Positions 55,601-61,343 of a DNA stretch of 64,000 nucleotides are shown here, piece after piece. Origin of the DNA: Labilibaculum euxinicum (GTDB lineage Bacteria > Bacteroidota > Bacteroidia > Bacteroidales > Marinifilaceae); assembly GCF_009795715.1 (NCBI RefSeq), contig NZ_WTCR01000008.1, positions 62,001 to 126,000 of the forward strand, in the 5' to 3' direction. How positions within the stretch are numbered: position 1 is the stretch's first letter; the number at the start of each line of letters is the position of its first letter. The notes beneath the pieces are model-generated. The model was not told the DNA's origin. It worked only from the letters and a program-made list of their open reading frames with translations, and did no database searches. A program made the translations under genes and the position numbers.

Positions 55601-55975
55601 TTTGTTTAATTCCTTTGGACCTATAATTCCATACGAATAACTACACCCATCAGGATAAGTACTCGAATTATGCGAACTATACGTATCTCCTCCCGGAGTT
55701 TTAAAAACATAAGTTTTGCTTTGATTACGATTAATTGTAAACGGACCTGCTACTGTATTACCTTGTCCATCTTCAATAAAAACCTTAAGGTCTTTTTCTG
55801 AATTGGTTGACAAGAAAAGTTCTTGTTTTCCCACCTGAGCAGAACAATAAAACGGCGGCACATAATGCTCATAGTCATACTGAGCCATTCCACTGAATGG
55901 AAAAATAAACAATAAACCAACAAAGACTAACTTAAATACTTTCATTAATAGGGTAGAAATTTTACCATTCTTCAT
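43688..55975 (-). CDS. Giant SprB-like multi-Ig adhesin with T9SS type B sorting domain
   Basis: Secreted surface protein of 4095 residues. Signal peptide about 1-31 (hydrophobic VFKLVFVGLLFIFPF). Residues about 60-530 resemble the IgGFc-binding N-terminal domain (KIVVNCGSWTAG, PVDQVRDKYIV). About 600-790 is a jelly-roll, carbohydrate-binding-like region (LFNGDFSDGFNGFES). The remainder is on the order of three dozen Ig-like domains, each with a conserved C-x(n)-W-x(n)-DAGxYxC pattern. Three tandem copies of a four-domain super-repeat occupy residues 1560-2675. The last about 90 residues (GTNDRFFVGD, FEMYVYDRWGELL, GGWNGQYKGKLCPAGAYVW) are the CHU_C/type B domain used for T9SS export and cell attachment. 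Start: ATG 55975 leaves only a few bases of 5' leader after the promoter; ATG 55945 (MKVFKLVF) is an alternative. Likely role: adhesion or gliding. The gene is not frameshifted over 12.3 kb. Confidence 0.93.
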   Translation of the reverse strand: MKNGKISTLLMKVFKLVFVGLLFIFPFSGMAQYDYEHYVPPFYCSAQVGKQELFLSTNSEKDLKVFIEDGQGNTVAGPFTINRNQSKTYVFKTPGGDTYSSHNSSTYPDGCSYSYGIIGPKELNKPLNGQGLRIYSYDGPFFANIRHGFSNGGEYGALTHGGSLSAKGAYAKGKDFYSGHLYSHTINYSDPSYSGGYPIRSHFISVMAVEDGQTTVNFSGIKCKYITKYDGANVVLESIDPSDVITGTLSKGQSYVIGVNLHASQFSGETAMVRNGMNGTHITSTQKIVVNCGSWTAGAKPSQDIGFDQIVPVDQVRDKYIVMKGEGKAEPDPTAYYAGQERTIVVATQPNTEVMVNGNNKGTLANAGDFIILDDIVNPKALPTLYIDTKGKDVYVYQTMCGTNQDWTNIGLNFIPPLTGLGIKEVVIPQANYITTGAGGLINPTVTVLSQKNVDVQRNGTSLSNPQDVPGTTEWVYYKVPNINGDCRFTGSKAINVAWTASSNTLGAAGYYSGFTKAVSPIHPVLNIDKEISLVCESYDENISVALVEPFPDFYEWYVNDFTGDPIIENGPLVVPAPDVETIYSVLGYYRDPSLDILFNGDFSDGFNGFESDYDIVTSNLVDPGNFALASTPVAENPVLADFGAMDGGRMFLGYSDRQGEVVYQVNELPVEENFSYIFKLHGRLAKENSTYNQSLKVLVNDETIIEDFKIDKSTEWQSVSALWKPGTARKATIKILNHNLDTQDAFFALDSISFVQAVQDTAKFTAKVVPNFSYGSDGDIVHFCKGVQNSLDVSNGDITWYDYSWSKGGVDLVDGTEFSGVKLPELVFANPQKSQEGEYICTIGFKPEYQDCGTSGATVDVTLNVLIDEEATVSIDTDKTNFCSGSSTILNALVTGDAGDVKWYVDGGTSPVSLENPYTFNYPTGTYTVRCEVENGCGVAADQVVINVLSTPVLNSITSNDDLCVGQDIVLTALATGDGVLTYDWKRGSQTLSETGNVLNYTASMLDRDATFKVKVTSVYTIAGETVECPNSLGMAVFDLDIYPLVEFDKLLQDATVCEGNNHSFSVDMKYPGDFYTYSWNKDGVDLLNNLSSINLSSVKNADAGNYRVDVTNRCNSGFSAADLIVTPKIKVNGFSLDKTGPFCSAANVTASFNVDNNGAVYIYQVKEPDGTIKTITNPYTFTVDASHQGIWEFFASSSCDAPVSFKRTLNMFSDFGTLSVADVGTCIGENVTFEAKISTIPTATVLHYVWTDNLGNPIGTDSDKLELSNVQDADFGNYKVVVTDQCGNTKTATANLTKEAVTSPASGTSTVCVGDNFSTTITYLGSPIFEWRFGDKDSGPIVGTTETLSLTNVSLADAGVYYCNVTLSCGDAVIQRELKVNTHVSLVDPSDKIINICEGEKPLLSLLTTEINGNPADYSIVWKNFAGTNIGTGTSIQLDAHAIVGPYLYTATVVGKCETPIKTYRVIVHAKPVISALDNTLAECSGSVSLDVSASGEHKGIVWWKDGAVITDGNADPADFVINPATSPADDGDYIAKVESDYCGDAQVSINLDIRNTIVVSNQSPANTVVCENVATNLFVTATGDNIVYKWYKTTDPSTTLSDKSNLDLGNILFAQAGQYKCELSNDLNCGNQTLTFDVQVNKHATVTNPLSVTMCETDANPVFSVVGTGEAPVTYQWYDKNNIAVAGATSNSLTVTTPVNGQSYYCVVSGSTCNAAASAKATLTIIKNVSVTDPSDLTISDGANASFSVVASGEPSYTYKWYENSGSGWNLLTNGGKYSGVNSAKLQITGADKATFNGNQYRCEVISSGAVCASSATSNPATLTVTEVTKIAVQPTNTTVCFNTNASISVEGATAGLTYTWYYKKGAGAYETAYGKDGITISEVGQVSTLTIPADDLDINNWKFKCLVSDAVSTDQYSNEVVVTVLEDIAVTTADANYNPCVGHAFSMSVSATGDNIRYEWYKVGDESTILSTSASYNMGTISSAKAGTYKCEVYNNEHCSDEVRTFVVDVKELPTVTNPADVTMCVTDADPVFTVVAGGDGPFTYQWYDNSGVIGGATSDNYTETSPVNGKYYYCEVTNSCKTVASGKANLIVVEELTVTNPSNLTIADGANAEFSVIASGEPNYSYQWEENSGSGWNPITEGGKYSGTNLTTLKITGADQASFNGNKYRCIVNTSGTVCIPSVTSGEAILIVNLVDKIFIQPNNDRVCLNDFANINIEGKVAGLTYFWEYDDGSGWADVATNTDLSVVTDSPNKVSTLTVHATSLGMSSWKFKCSVNTVPTVLIPAPTAEVSNSATIEVLENIVVASGVTNFDLCEKEALLMSVSATGGDIKYKWFKDTDPGTTLSTAPNFSMSEVLSTDAGAYTCEVYNDLNCNNQVVNFNVVVKQHATITDPTDKIMCASDANPVFSVTGTAEGTVNYEWFDKDDTSVGNTSSLTVTTPVDGQFYYCVVSGDACNTATSAVATLTVHEEVSIVDDPLNSTIPDGGNATFTVKAAGEPDYIYQWQEDTGSGWSNLSNGGKYAGVTSATLSITGADQTTFNGNQYRCIVGNTKCSANATSNLATLTITSVVKISGQPQNMEACLGGAVDFEITGKSSGLIYNWEYSTNGTTFNTVTGVPELSVSPIANGSKLEIAATTLAMNNWTFRCIVRDGVSADETSGVASLNVVEPVNFDPIADENLCFGVEKQISLANLSGTEPISFSWMKGVAEVSTTSTVSIAASDNGNYQVTAGNGGVCPDKTNNFVVDHYDELAIAAWGNSTQVCIGDTEVLSVGITTIDAAKTASYNWYKDNVLIGTDPSFSLTATDKAQTGQYKVEVSDGCTTKTVLGYVSVYEPISAGNTWNAETTLCIGAELKLETKVTGDVTTYVWTKDGAGFAANATYLKSAVDATDAGTYVCTVSGNCGVDIVYTIKVKTLDVPEITTGIDAIAAVCEGESLILGPIVVSGTYDDPVWTLNDNVTQVTTTVDQLDLGTAELSEAGNYLVTVSNMCGSDASLGNQVINPILTLDPIAPQTVCAGNDVVFRANATGTSLNYQWLVDGVDQSVNSSELIIDASDVQPFDLNTSKTYNVECKITSTTGCGDDSQSTTLTVKPNTLLHATLKNVPKYVGESYTMTVDVTGIDLVFEWTHELTDGTKVPLTETGSSVTLTNITMADAGYYTCKIIGACGQRLASGKLTVKEPVTIVSGLNTLEEKCVGDPLSLSISATGQISSVKWFKNDILIPSETSLNLYFAALGLADAAVYKCEIEGEGISVITETTTVRVYSQTVLNTSLSDMTLCEGSVLDWVPDIDGTSSMTFEWTMDGVNVSDQKILHSDVLDLSNEGNYEIQVTSMCGDVSSNANLEVVQLPVYVASTAGTSICENEPLVEFTVEYTGEQLKYQWRKDGIDLPGKTSETLSLTNIQLSDAGDYNCRVYSTCGEEFSPVAALNVTPQLQVLSDQVDMKVCTGEDVLFTADAVGNNVNYQWKVDGVDVVDVPGVISGANTSSLSIVSAQVSHSGYYTCILSDDCTDYRSTKPTELVVHALPNTAIYGRMVLCAKEDRVTYVLNQVNADVYSWNVNGGIFAGPEEGAKTRVTWEELSPGSLSVSIMDLATGCQSRVDSAVVLNALPNVNLTSLGSKGVCEKEFVLTGGFPEGGIYWINGISQTEFNPSERGAGTYAVHYSYTDGYGCSNVTPVANLTVDVLPVVDVTDDITVGSCIPTPLSAKTDEDNIQWFKIQDNNRVLPDNLDNPNSMNPTFTPGKSQVLLAMVKDEHGCEGIDLLNLSVAPLPVVTTINDTTVSQCNQLVLQTDIVGDQDVISWTNPDHLDHSDIRSPKIIDAPEGTHTYAISVTDLYGCDAEGEVTVTMLADPTLPEDKFGCEGDKYEIDITGMENPVWNDDDSSPVRTIDKPGEYKLEVSNDYGCGDEQLFVINPKPNLGLKDTLIFEGQTVTFGPNLPSDYAPYFFEWQDGSIFQRFEVSETGTYKLKVEDNLGCVAIDSAYVEVKPVGIESSNAFLPLADDGTNDRFFVGDNENMGGNADERFSIIEEFEMYVYDRWGELLYKTNEQGYKGGWNGQYKGKLCPAGAYVWVVFINGELTNKGTFMLIR
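47951..49054 (-). repeat. Ig super-repeat, copy 3 (residues 2308-2675)
   Basis: Four Ig-like domains in the same order as the other copies, 368 residues. Markers: SATGGDIKYKWFKDTDPGTT, then CASDANPVFSV, GEPDYIYQWQEDTGSGWS and GADQTTFNGNQYRCIV. Confidence 0.85.
49055..50182 (-). repeat. Ig super-repeat, copy 2 (residues 1932-2307)
   Basis: 376 residues, four Ig-like domains. Markers: SATGDNIRYEWYKVGDESTI, CVTDADPVFTV, GEPNYSYQWEENSGSGWN and GADQASFNGNKYRCIV. It directly abuts copies 1 and 3. Confidence 0.85.
50183..51298 (-). repeat. Ig super-repeat, copy 1 (residues 1560-1931)
   Basis: 372 residues, four Ig-like domains. Markers: TATGDNIVYKWYKTTDPSTT, CETDANPVFSV, GEPSYTYKWYENSGSGWN and GADKATFNGNQYRCEV. 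Copies are diverged at protein level (many substitutions), so the duplication is old. Confidence 0.85.
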
Positions 55976-55987
55976 GTCATTAAGATT

Positions 55988-55995
55988 CAAAGTTA
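55988..55995 (-). promoter_or_regulatory. Candidate -7 box TAACTTTG of the adhesin gene
   Basis: Exact TAnnTTTG on the minus strand, 12 bases before ATG 55975; TTG lies 16 bases further upstream (56014-56012). The RNA start would be almost at ATG 55975, giving a near-leaderless mRNA, or about 35 bases before ATG 55945. Confidence 0.5.
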
Positions 55996-56088
55996 AAACG
56001 AAATTAATTTGCAATGAAAGACACTCTACATTGAAAAAGCAACATAAATTAATCAATCAAAACAACTCACAAAATCAGCCAAATGGAT

Positions 56089-56180
56089 AGTTTAAACAGA
56101 TTTAAACAACACAATTCAGTAAATCAATTTATCATTTCCTTGTGGGGCTAAAAAAGTTCCGCAAAGTATCTGTTTAAACT
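56089..56180. promoter_or_regulatory. Long-range 13-bp inverted repeat upstream of the adhesin
   Basis: AGTTTAAACAGAT (56089-56101) and its exact complement (56168-56180), 66 bases apart; each half contains the palindrome GTTTAAAC. Located about 95-185 bases upstream of the adhesin -7 box. It may hold two regulator sites. The rest of the 337-bp intergenic region shows nothing else. Confidence 0.45.
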
Positions 56181-56254
56181 GATAAAAGATGGTTTTTGTT
56201 ACATGATTATTATAAAAAAGTAAGTTTAAGTAAAATTAAACGAATTAACGATAA

Positions 56255-56292
56255 TAATAAAAGGCAGCATTCTCCAGAAATGCTGCCTTTAA
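56255..56292 (-). terminator. Intrinsic terminator of pepP (minus strand)
   Basis: AAAGGCAGCATT pairs with AATGCTGCCTTT around CTCCAGA; T-rich sequence follows on the minus strand. Confidence 0.85.
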
Positions 56293-56312
56293 AATATTCT
56301 TACAACGTGTAT

Positions 56313-57698
56313 TTAACGCATTATATTCTCTACTTCCTCTATACTAATTGGAATCCTCTTTCCAATCAAACGATTTCCTTGTTCAGTTACCAACACATCA
56401 TCTTCCAAGCGAATACCTCCAAAATTACGATATTCATAAACTTTATCGTAATTGATATAGTCCAAATGCAATCCTTCCTGCTTCCATTTGTCCATTAACG
56501 CCGGAATAAAATAAATCCCCGGCTCATTAGTGATTACAAAACCTGGCTTTAGCTCTTTTCCAAGACGCAAATAAGCAGTTCCAAACTGATCAATCCGTTG
56601 TACCTTTTCATCGTATCCAACCAAATTCTCACCGAAATTTTCCATGTCGTGCACATCCAAGCCCATCATATGCCCAAGCCCATGCGGCATAAATAAGGCA
56701 TGAGCTCCAGCTTTCACAGCCTCTTCAACATCACCTTTCATTAAACCAACCTCTTTTAAGCCCTTGGCAAGTACTTTACAAACCTCCAGATGAATACTCT
56801 GATAAGTAACCCATGGACGAATCAACTCATTCCCTTTGTTGATTCCAGCCAGCACAATCTCATATATTTCTTTCTGCTTTTGACTAAACTTTCCTCCCAC
56901 AGGAATTGTTCGGGTATTATCAGAAGCATAATGAGAATCGGTTTCAGCACCACTATCCACAAGCAATAAATCTCCCGCTTTAAGCAGATTACCATGCTCG
57001 TGATTGTGTAAGGTTTCTCCTCTTCTTGAAACAATAGCTGGAAATGAGAGCAGTCCTCCCGCTCTTAATGCTATGGCTTCACATTCTCCGGCAATTTCTC
57101 TTTCATAAACTCCATCTTTGGCCATTCTCATTGCTGTGGTATGAATCTCATAACCAATTGCAGCCGCACGCTCCAATTCCTTAATCTCGTACTCATCTTT
57201 TATTTCTCGAAGCGAAATAACAGCTTTAACAAATTCTTCAGATGCATTCTCCTTAATTGCATTTAATGGTGTGCCAATCATTTCATGAATCAAGATTTTA
57301 TTTTCGGCACGGTAGACAGGTAAGAAATGAATTTTTCGACCTTCTTTTATTGCTTCAGCAACAAAAGATTTCAAATCATTAAACGGAGCTGTGTTTTCAA
57401 CACCAAAACGTGCAGCTTGATCTACAACACTTGGCTGTGGTCCCATCCAAATTATATCATCAATATCAACATCGTTACCAAAAATGTAATCTTTATTATT
57501 ATCGATATCAAAAACACCGGCAAAACCAGGATGATCGATACCAAAAAAGTACAAAAATGTACTATCCTGACGATAATGATAAACATTATCGGCGTAATTC
57601 ATTGGCGCTTCAGGATTACCTAATACCAATGCAATTCCGTCTTTCATTATTTCACGTAATTGGTTACGTCTTTTAATATATACTTCTTTTGGAAACAT
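56313..57698 (-). CDS. pepP: Xaa-Pro aminopeptidase (M24B)
   Basis: Cytoplasmic metallopeptidase that removes an N-terminal residue before proline; 461 residues from ATG 57698 (MFPKEVYIKRRNQL), preferred to an upstream frame that lacks domain similarity. N-terminal aminopeptidase-P domain about 5-135 (YRQDSTFLYFFGIDHPGF). Catalytic pita-bread domain about 180-440 with metal ligands in VDSGAETDSHYASDNTRT (the two Asp), MPHGLGHMMGLDVHD (His), TNEPGIYF (Glu) and GIRLEDDVLVT (Glu), all present. Single gene with its own terminator. Confidence 0.94.
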   Translation of the reverse strand: MFPKEVYIKRRNQLREIMKDGIALVLGNPEAPMNYADNVYHYRQDSTFLYFFGIDHPGFAGVFDIDNNKDYIFGNDVDIDDIIWMGPQPSVVDQAARFGVENTAPFNDLKSFVAEAIKEGRKIHFLPVYRAENKILIHEMIGTPLNAIKENASEEFVKAVISLREIKDEYEIKELERAAAIGYEIHTTAMRMAKDGVYEREIAGECEAIALRAGGLLSFPAIVSRRGETLHNHEHGNLLKAGDLLLVDSGAETDSHYASDNTRTIPVGGKFSQKQKEIYEIVLAGINKGNELIRPWVTYQSIHLEVCKVLAKGLKEVGLMKGDVEEAVKAGAHALFMPHGLGHMMGLDVHDMENFGENLVGYDEKVQRIDQFGTAYLRLGKELKPGFVITNEPGIYFIPALMDKWKQEGLHLDYINYDKVYEYRNFGGIRLEDDVLVTEQGNRLIGKRIPISIEEVENIMR

Positions 57699-57789
57699 AT
57701 TGCTTTGTATTTTAAGTGTTTTGTAAAATGAATTCGAAAGATACAAAAAAGAGAGTTATTTGGTAAACGATAACAACTATTTATAGATA

Positions 57790-57820
57790 CAAAAAAAAGG
57801 CTTCCGATACTGAAAGCCTC
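57790..57820 (-). terminator. Intrinsic terminator of the Lrp-type gene (minus strand)
   Basis: AGGCTTTC pairs with GGAAGCCT (one T-G wobble) around AGTATC on the minus strand, followed by eight T. Confidence 0.85.
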
Positions 57821-57839
57821 CTAATTCAATAAATTATTA

Positions 57840-58295
57840 TTACAGTTTAATTTCCCGGTCAACTGTTTGATCCAGAGAAATAAATGTTTCCGTTTTTGAT
57901 ATCCCGGGAATATTCTGTAGTGTATTAATTAAAATATCCATCAAATGTTGATTATCCCTGCAAAGCATCTTTACCAAAAATGTAAAGTTACCAGTGGTAA
58001 AATGACATTCTACAATTTCAGGAATAGCATCAATTTTCTCAACAACCATTTTATATTGATGTGCATGATCAAGAGAAATACCAACAAAGGCACACACCTC
58101 ATATCCTAAAGCTCGTGGTTTAACAATAAATCTAGATCCATCAATAATCCCTGCATCTTCCAGTTTTTTAACTCTTTGATGAATTGCTGCACCAGAAATT
58201 CCACACTCTCTGGCTATTTCCAAAAATGGAATCCTTGCATTTTTAATCAAGTAAGATAGAATCTTCTGATCTACAGCATCAATTTGAACTTTCAT
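57840..58295 (-). CDS. Lrp/AsnC-family transcriptional regulator
   Basis: 151 residues. N-terminal winged helix-turn-helix (about 5-60; DQKILSYLIKNARIPFLEIARECG, then HQRVKKLEDAGIIDG) and a C-terminal RAM ligand-binding domain (about 70-145; VGISLDHAHQYKMVVEKIDAIPEIVECHFTTG). Such proteins form octamers and respond to amino acids. Neighbours give no clue to its targets; pepP, a peptidase gene, is transcribed in the same direction just downstream but after a terminator. Confidence 0.93.
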   Translation of the reverse strand: MKVQIDAVDQKILSYLIKNARIPFLEIARECGISGAAIHQRVKKLEDAGIIDGSRFIVKPRALGYEVCAFVGISLDHAHQYKMVVEKIDAIPEIVECHFTTGNFTFLVKMLCRDNQHLMDILINTLQNIPGISKTETFISLDQTVDREIKL

Positions 58296-58670
58296 TAGTA
58301 GTTATGATTTAGATTTAAATAGTTAGTCAATGGTTCCAAAAAATTTAAACATTCTACATAAGCCACATTGTCATGGAGCTAGTTTAATATTATAAAGAGA
58401 CCACTTGTTACAATTCATTACAATATTAGCAAAATTATTACTAATTCATAAGCAAATAAAATCTAAAACTACAAATCAACAATATTTAGAACCAATTCAC
58501 TCAGGCCTCAACCTTACATTTTATTTTAGTCAAACTTCACTAAATTTCCCAAATTTACTGTTTTACAACAAAAACAACTCGATAAAAAAAGACTAATTTT
58601 GGAAGCCAGTTGAAATTGCTCTTTTTAAATATCAACTATCTTCTTTAGTTGAATTAAAAATAAACACTTT
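58296..58670. other. 375-bp intergenic region before cobQ
   Basis: Holds promoters of the divergent Lrp-type gene and cobQ. TAATTTTG (58594-58601) is an exact TAnnTTTG box 69 bases before the cobQ ATG. In the leader, TCAACTA and TAGTTGA can pair (near 58632-58652), and the upstream AGTTGA could pair alternatively. I looked for the conserved core of a cobalamin riboswitch and do not see one. Confidence 0.4.
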
Positions 58671-60143
58671 ATGATTAAATTAAGACCATTAATGTTTGTC
58701 GGAACAGGATCGGATGTTGGAAAAAGCATTATCAACACAGGGTTTTGCAGGATTCTTAAGCAAGATGGCTATCAACCGGCTCCATTCAAGGCTCAAAATA
58801 TGTCACTAAACTCTTTCGCAACACCGGAAGGACTTGAAATTGGCCGAGCGCAGGCTGTTCAAGCTGAAGCCTGCGGATTAGCTTGTCATACCGATATGAA
58901 TCCTGTCTTATTAAAGCCTACAAATGATAAAAGTTCACAAGTTGTTTTGAATGGAAAACCTATTGGTACTCAAACTGCGGTCGAATATTTTATGGGAAAT
59001 AATAAGCATGCTTTATTTGAAGAAGCGAAATCTGCATTTCATCGATTGAACCAAAAATACAATCCCGTAGTATTGGAAGGAGCGGGCAGCATATCCGAAC
59101 TAAATTTAAAAACCCGTGACATCACCAACATGCGAATGGCTGTTGAAGCCAATGCAGTTACCTATTTAATAGCTGATATAGATAAAGGTGGTGTTTTCGC
59201 GAGTGTTTATGGAAGTATTCAGTTACTTGATGAAAACGAGCGAAAGCAAATCAAGGGAATTATTATCAATAAATTTAGAGGAGACATAAAACTATTCGAA
59301 GACGGGAAAAAGATTATTGAAGATCTTACCGGCAAACCTGTTATCGGAATCCTTCCTTATTTTAAAGATATCCATATTGAGGAAGAAGATTCTGTTAGTC
59401 TCGGAAAAAAATCAAAAACATCCAGTAAAGAAAAAATCAACTGTGCTGTTGTTATTTTACCACGCATGGCCAACTTTACTGATTTTGACGTTCTGGAACA
59501 CGATCCAAGAGTTCATCTTTTCTATACAAACAATCCTTTAGAAATAGAAACTGCCGACATCATAATTCTTCCGGGAAGCAAAAACACCATTTCCGATCTT
59601 CAGGAACTAAAACAAAACGGTGTTGCCTTGTCTATTGTTAAAGCACACAAAAATGGGAAAAAAGTAATTGGTATTTGTGGTGGCTATCAAATGATGGGTG
59701 AAAAGATTAGCGATCCACTTCAAATTGAAGGCAACATTGAAAACATTGCAGGTCTTGGGATTCTGCCAATAGAAACAACGATCACTAATGAAAAACTCAC
59801 AGAACAATGCGCTTTCAAATTCAGGGATTCAAATCAAGACTGCTTTGGATATGAGATTCATATGGGAGAAACTATTGCTGTCCAAAATAACATACCACTA
59901 TGCATTTTATCCAATGGAAAAACTGATGGCTATTTTCTAAACCAGAACTGTTGGGGAAGTTATATTCATGGTATTCTGGACAACAAAATTGTGATTCAAC
60001 ATCTGTTATCCGGATTCAATCTGGAACAAGAAAGTGATTTTAATTATCAGGAATTTAAAGAAAACCAATACGACAAACTGGCTGATTTAATAAGAGAAAA
60101 CATCGATATGGATCTATTTTACGCTCATTTAAAAGAAGATTAA
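58671..60143 (+). CDS. cobQ: Cobyric acid synthase
   Basis: Glutamine-dependent amidation of adenosyl-cobyrinic acid a,c-diamide side chains to cobyric acid, in the cytoplasm; 490 residues. N-terminal P-loop domain (GTGSDVGKSIIN, residues 11-22; APFKAQNMSLNS; LEGAGSISELNL). The C-terminal class I glutamine amidotransferase domain has Cys336 in GICGGYQMMG and His433 in YIHGILDN. All family motifs intact. No other late biosynthetic genes are adjacent. The NadR-like ATPase starts 6 bases downstream, suggesting one transcript. Confidence 0.95.
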   Translation: MIKLRPLMFVGTGSDVGKSIINTGFCRILKQDGYQPAPFKAQNMSLNSFATPEGLEIGRAQAVQAEACGLACHTDMNPVLLKPTNDKSSQVVLNGKPIGTQTAVEYFMGNNKHALFEEAKSAFHRLNQKYNPVVLEGAGSISELNLKTRDITNMRMAVEANAVTYLIADIDKGGVFASVYGSIQLLDENERKQIKGIIINKFRGDIKLFEDGKKIIEDLTGKPVIGILPYFKDIHIEEEDSVSLGKKSKTSSKEKINCAVVILPRMANFTDFDVLEHDPRVHLFYTNNPLEIETADIIILPGSKNTISDLQELKQNGVALSIVKAHKNGKKVIGICGGYQMMGEKISDPLQIEGNIENIAGLGILPIETTITNEKLTEQCAFKFRDSNQDCFGYEIHMGETIAVQNNIPLCILSNGKTDGYFLNQNCWGSYIHGILDNKIVIQHLLSGFNLEQESDFNYQEFKENQYDKLADLIRENIDMDLFYAHLKED

Positions 60144-60149
60144 CTGAAC

Positions 60150-60698
60150 ATGAACAAGTACCATAATCGATACATAATTACTGGTGGTCCGGGATCAGGA
60201 AAATCGACCCTGTTAAATAAATTATCAGAACAAGGCTATCAGTGTTTTGAAGAAATATCAAGGATTGTTATTCAGGAACAACATCAAATTGGCGGAGACA
60301 AAGTTCCCTGGCAGAATCTATCCGAATTTGCTGAAATTTGTTATGAGCGCATGAGTTATCAACTTACTGAATGCAAAGCCGAAGGAAAGTGTTTTTTTGA
60401 TCGTGGGTTACCTGACATTATTGCCTACGTAAGACGAGGAGGCTTGACTGTTCCATTAAAATATTTTAAGAAATCCGACCAATACAACAAAACTGTATTT
60501 CTTGCCCCTCCTTGGAAAGAGATTTTTATTAACGATGCAGAAAGACCTGAATCATTTGAAGATGCAAAGGAAATATCTGTTTTCTTAAAAAACACCTATG
60601 AAGAATTGGGTTTTACTGTTATTGAACTTCCTAAATATTCAGCAGCAGAAAGAGCTCAATTTATTACCAATTATTTAGCCACCGATAATGATTTATAG
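60150..60698 (+). CDS. NadR/AAA_28-like P-loop ATPase
   Basis: 182 residues, cytoplasmic. Walker A ITGGPGSGKSTLLNKL (about 10-25), then EEISRIVIQEQ (acidic residue of the AAA_28 family), FFDRGLPDIIAYV (about 84) and ERPESFEDA (about 131). The family resembles the kinase domain of NadR and thymidylate-type kinases. Because it directly follows cobQ and converges with cbiZ, a role in the corrinoid pathway (for example as a nucleoside or cobinamide kinase-like enzyme) is possible but unproven. Its end overlaps cbiZ by 28 bases, tail to tail. Confidence 0.82.
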   Translation: MNKYHNRYIITGGPGSGKSTLLNKLSEQGYQCFEEISRIVIQEQHQIGGDKVPWQNLSEFAEICYERMSYQLTECKAEGKCFFDRGLPDIIAYVRRGGLTVPLKYFKKSDQYNKTVFLAPPWKEIFINDAERPESFEDAKEISVFLKNTYEELGFTVIELPKYSAAERAQFITNYLATDNDL

Positions 60699-61339
60699 AT
60701 GGCTTCATAAGTTGTTTTTGCCAACATTTCCCCAAACAAAACATGTTTGCCACAATACTGAACTATAGGACCTGTACCACATGCAATTGCCGTGGAATCA
60801 GTTCCTGTTCCCGTTGCCAATAATCCACTAACCGGGCTCAGAACTTTCAAATCCTGCAGACAAGCTGCTTTGGCTTCCGCCACCATCATAATGCATTCAA
60901 CCATACCTGCATCAGAAAGATTAGCATTAGTAGTAACCAGAATATTAATAGTTCCTATTTTTTGACACTCCTCATTCACGAATTGATAATCGGCCTCATC
61001 TCCTGCCCTGCGGGCATTTGACACTCCGGATGTAACAAAAACCTCTATCCAAACCCCCTGCTTTTCAACTCGAATTCTTCGGAATGAACTCATTAAGGCC
61101 GCAGTCATCATTCCCACACAATTCCCTTCCCAATTTTGGGAGTCAGCTATTCCTTTAAGTGTAATATCCGGAGATTCAAAATCAGTTCTTTCTCCTTTAA
61201 AATTAGCATCAACCTTTGTATTCAAAAAATGGTCAACAATTTGGCAACCTCCGTTTAAAATTGCAGAACTTACCATCCTAACCGGATTCTGAAACTCAAC
61301 ATGAAGGAATTGATCCGTTAATTCGATTGAAAATTTCAT
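60671..61339 (-). CDS. cbiZ: Adenosylcobinamide amidohydrolase
   Basis: Removes the aminopropanol tail from cobinamide-type corrinoids to give cobyric acid, allowing salvage and remodelling of imported corrinoids; 222 residues. Diagnostic stretches: VRMVSSAILNGG near the N terminus, FVTSGVSNARRAGDEADY (about 114-131), NANLSDAGMVECIMMVAEAK and GTGTDSTAIACG (about 176-187). No signal peptide. It ends within the convergent ATPase gene, and starts 4 bases downstream of the dus gene on the minus strand. Confidence 0.93.
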   Translation of the reverse strand: MKFSIELTDQFLHVEFQNPVRMVSSAILNGGCQIVDHFLNTKVDANFKGERTDFESPDITLKGIADSQNWEGNCVGMMTAALMSSFRRIRVEKQGVWIEVFVTSGVSNARRAGDEADYQFVNEECQKIGTINILVTTNANLSDAGMVECIMMVAEAKAACLQDLKVLSPVSGLLATGTGTDSTAIACGTGPIVQYCGKHVLFGEMLAKTTYEAIYKSLSVAK

Positions 61340-61343
61340 TCTT

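Noticed and set aside
58296-58670. Cobalamin riboswitch before cobQ
   Set aside because: No conserved B12-box-like core was found by eye; only a small alternative hairpin.
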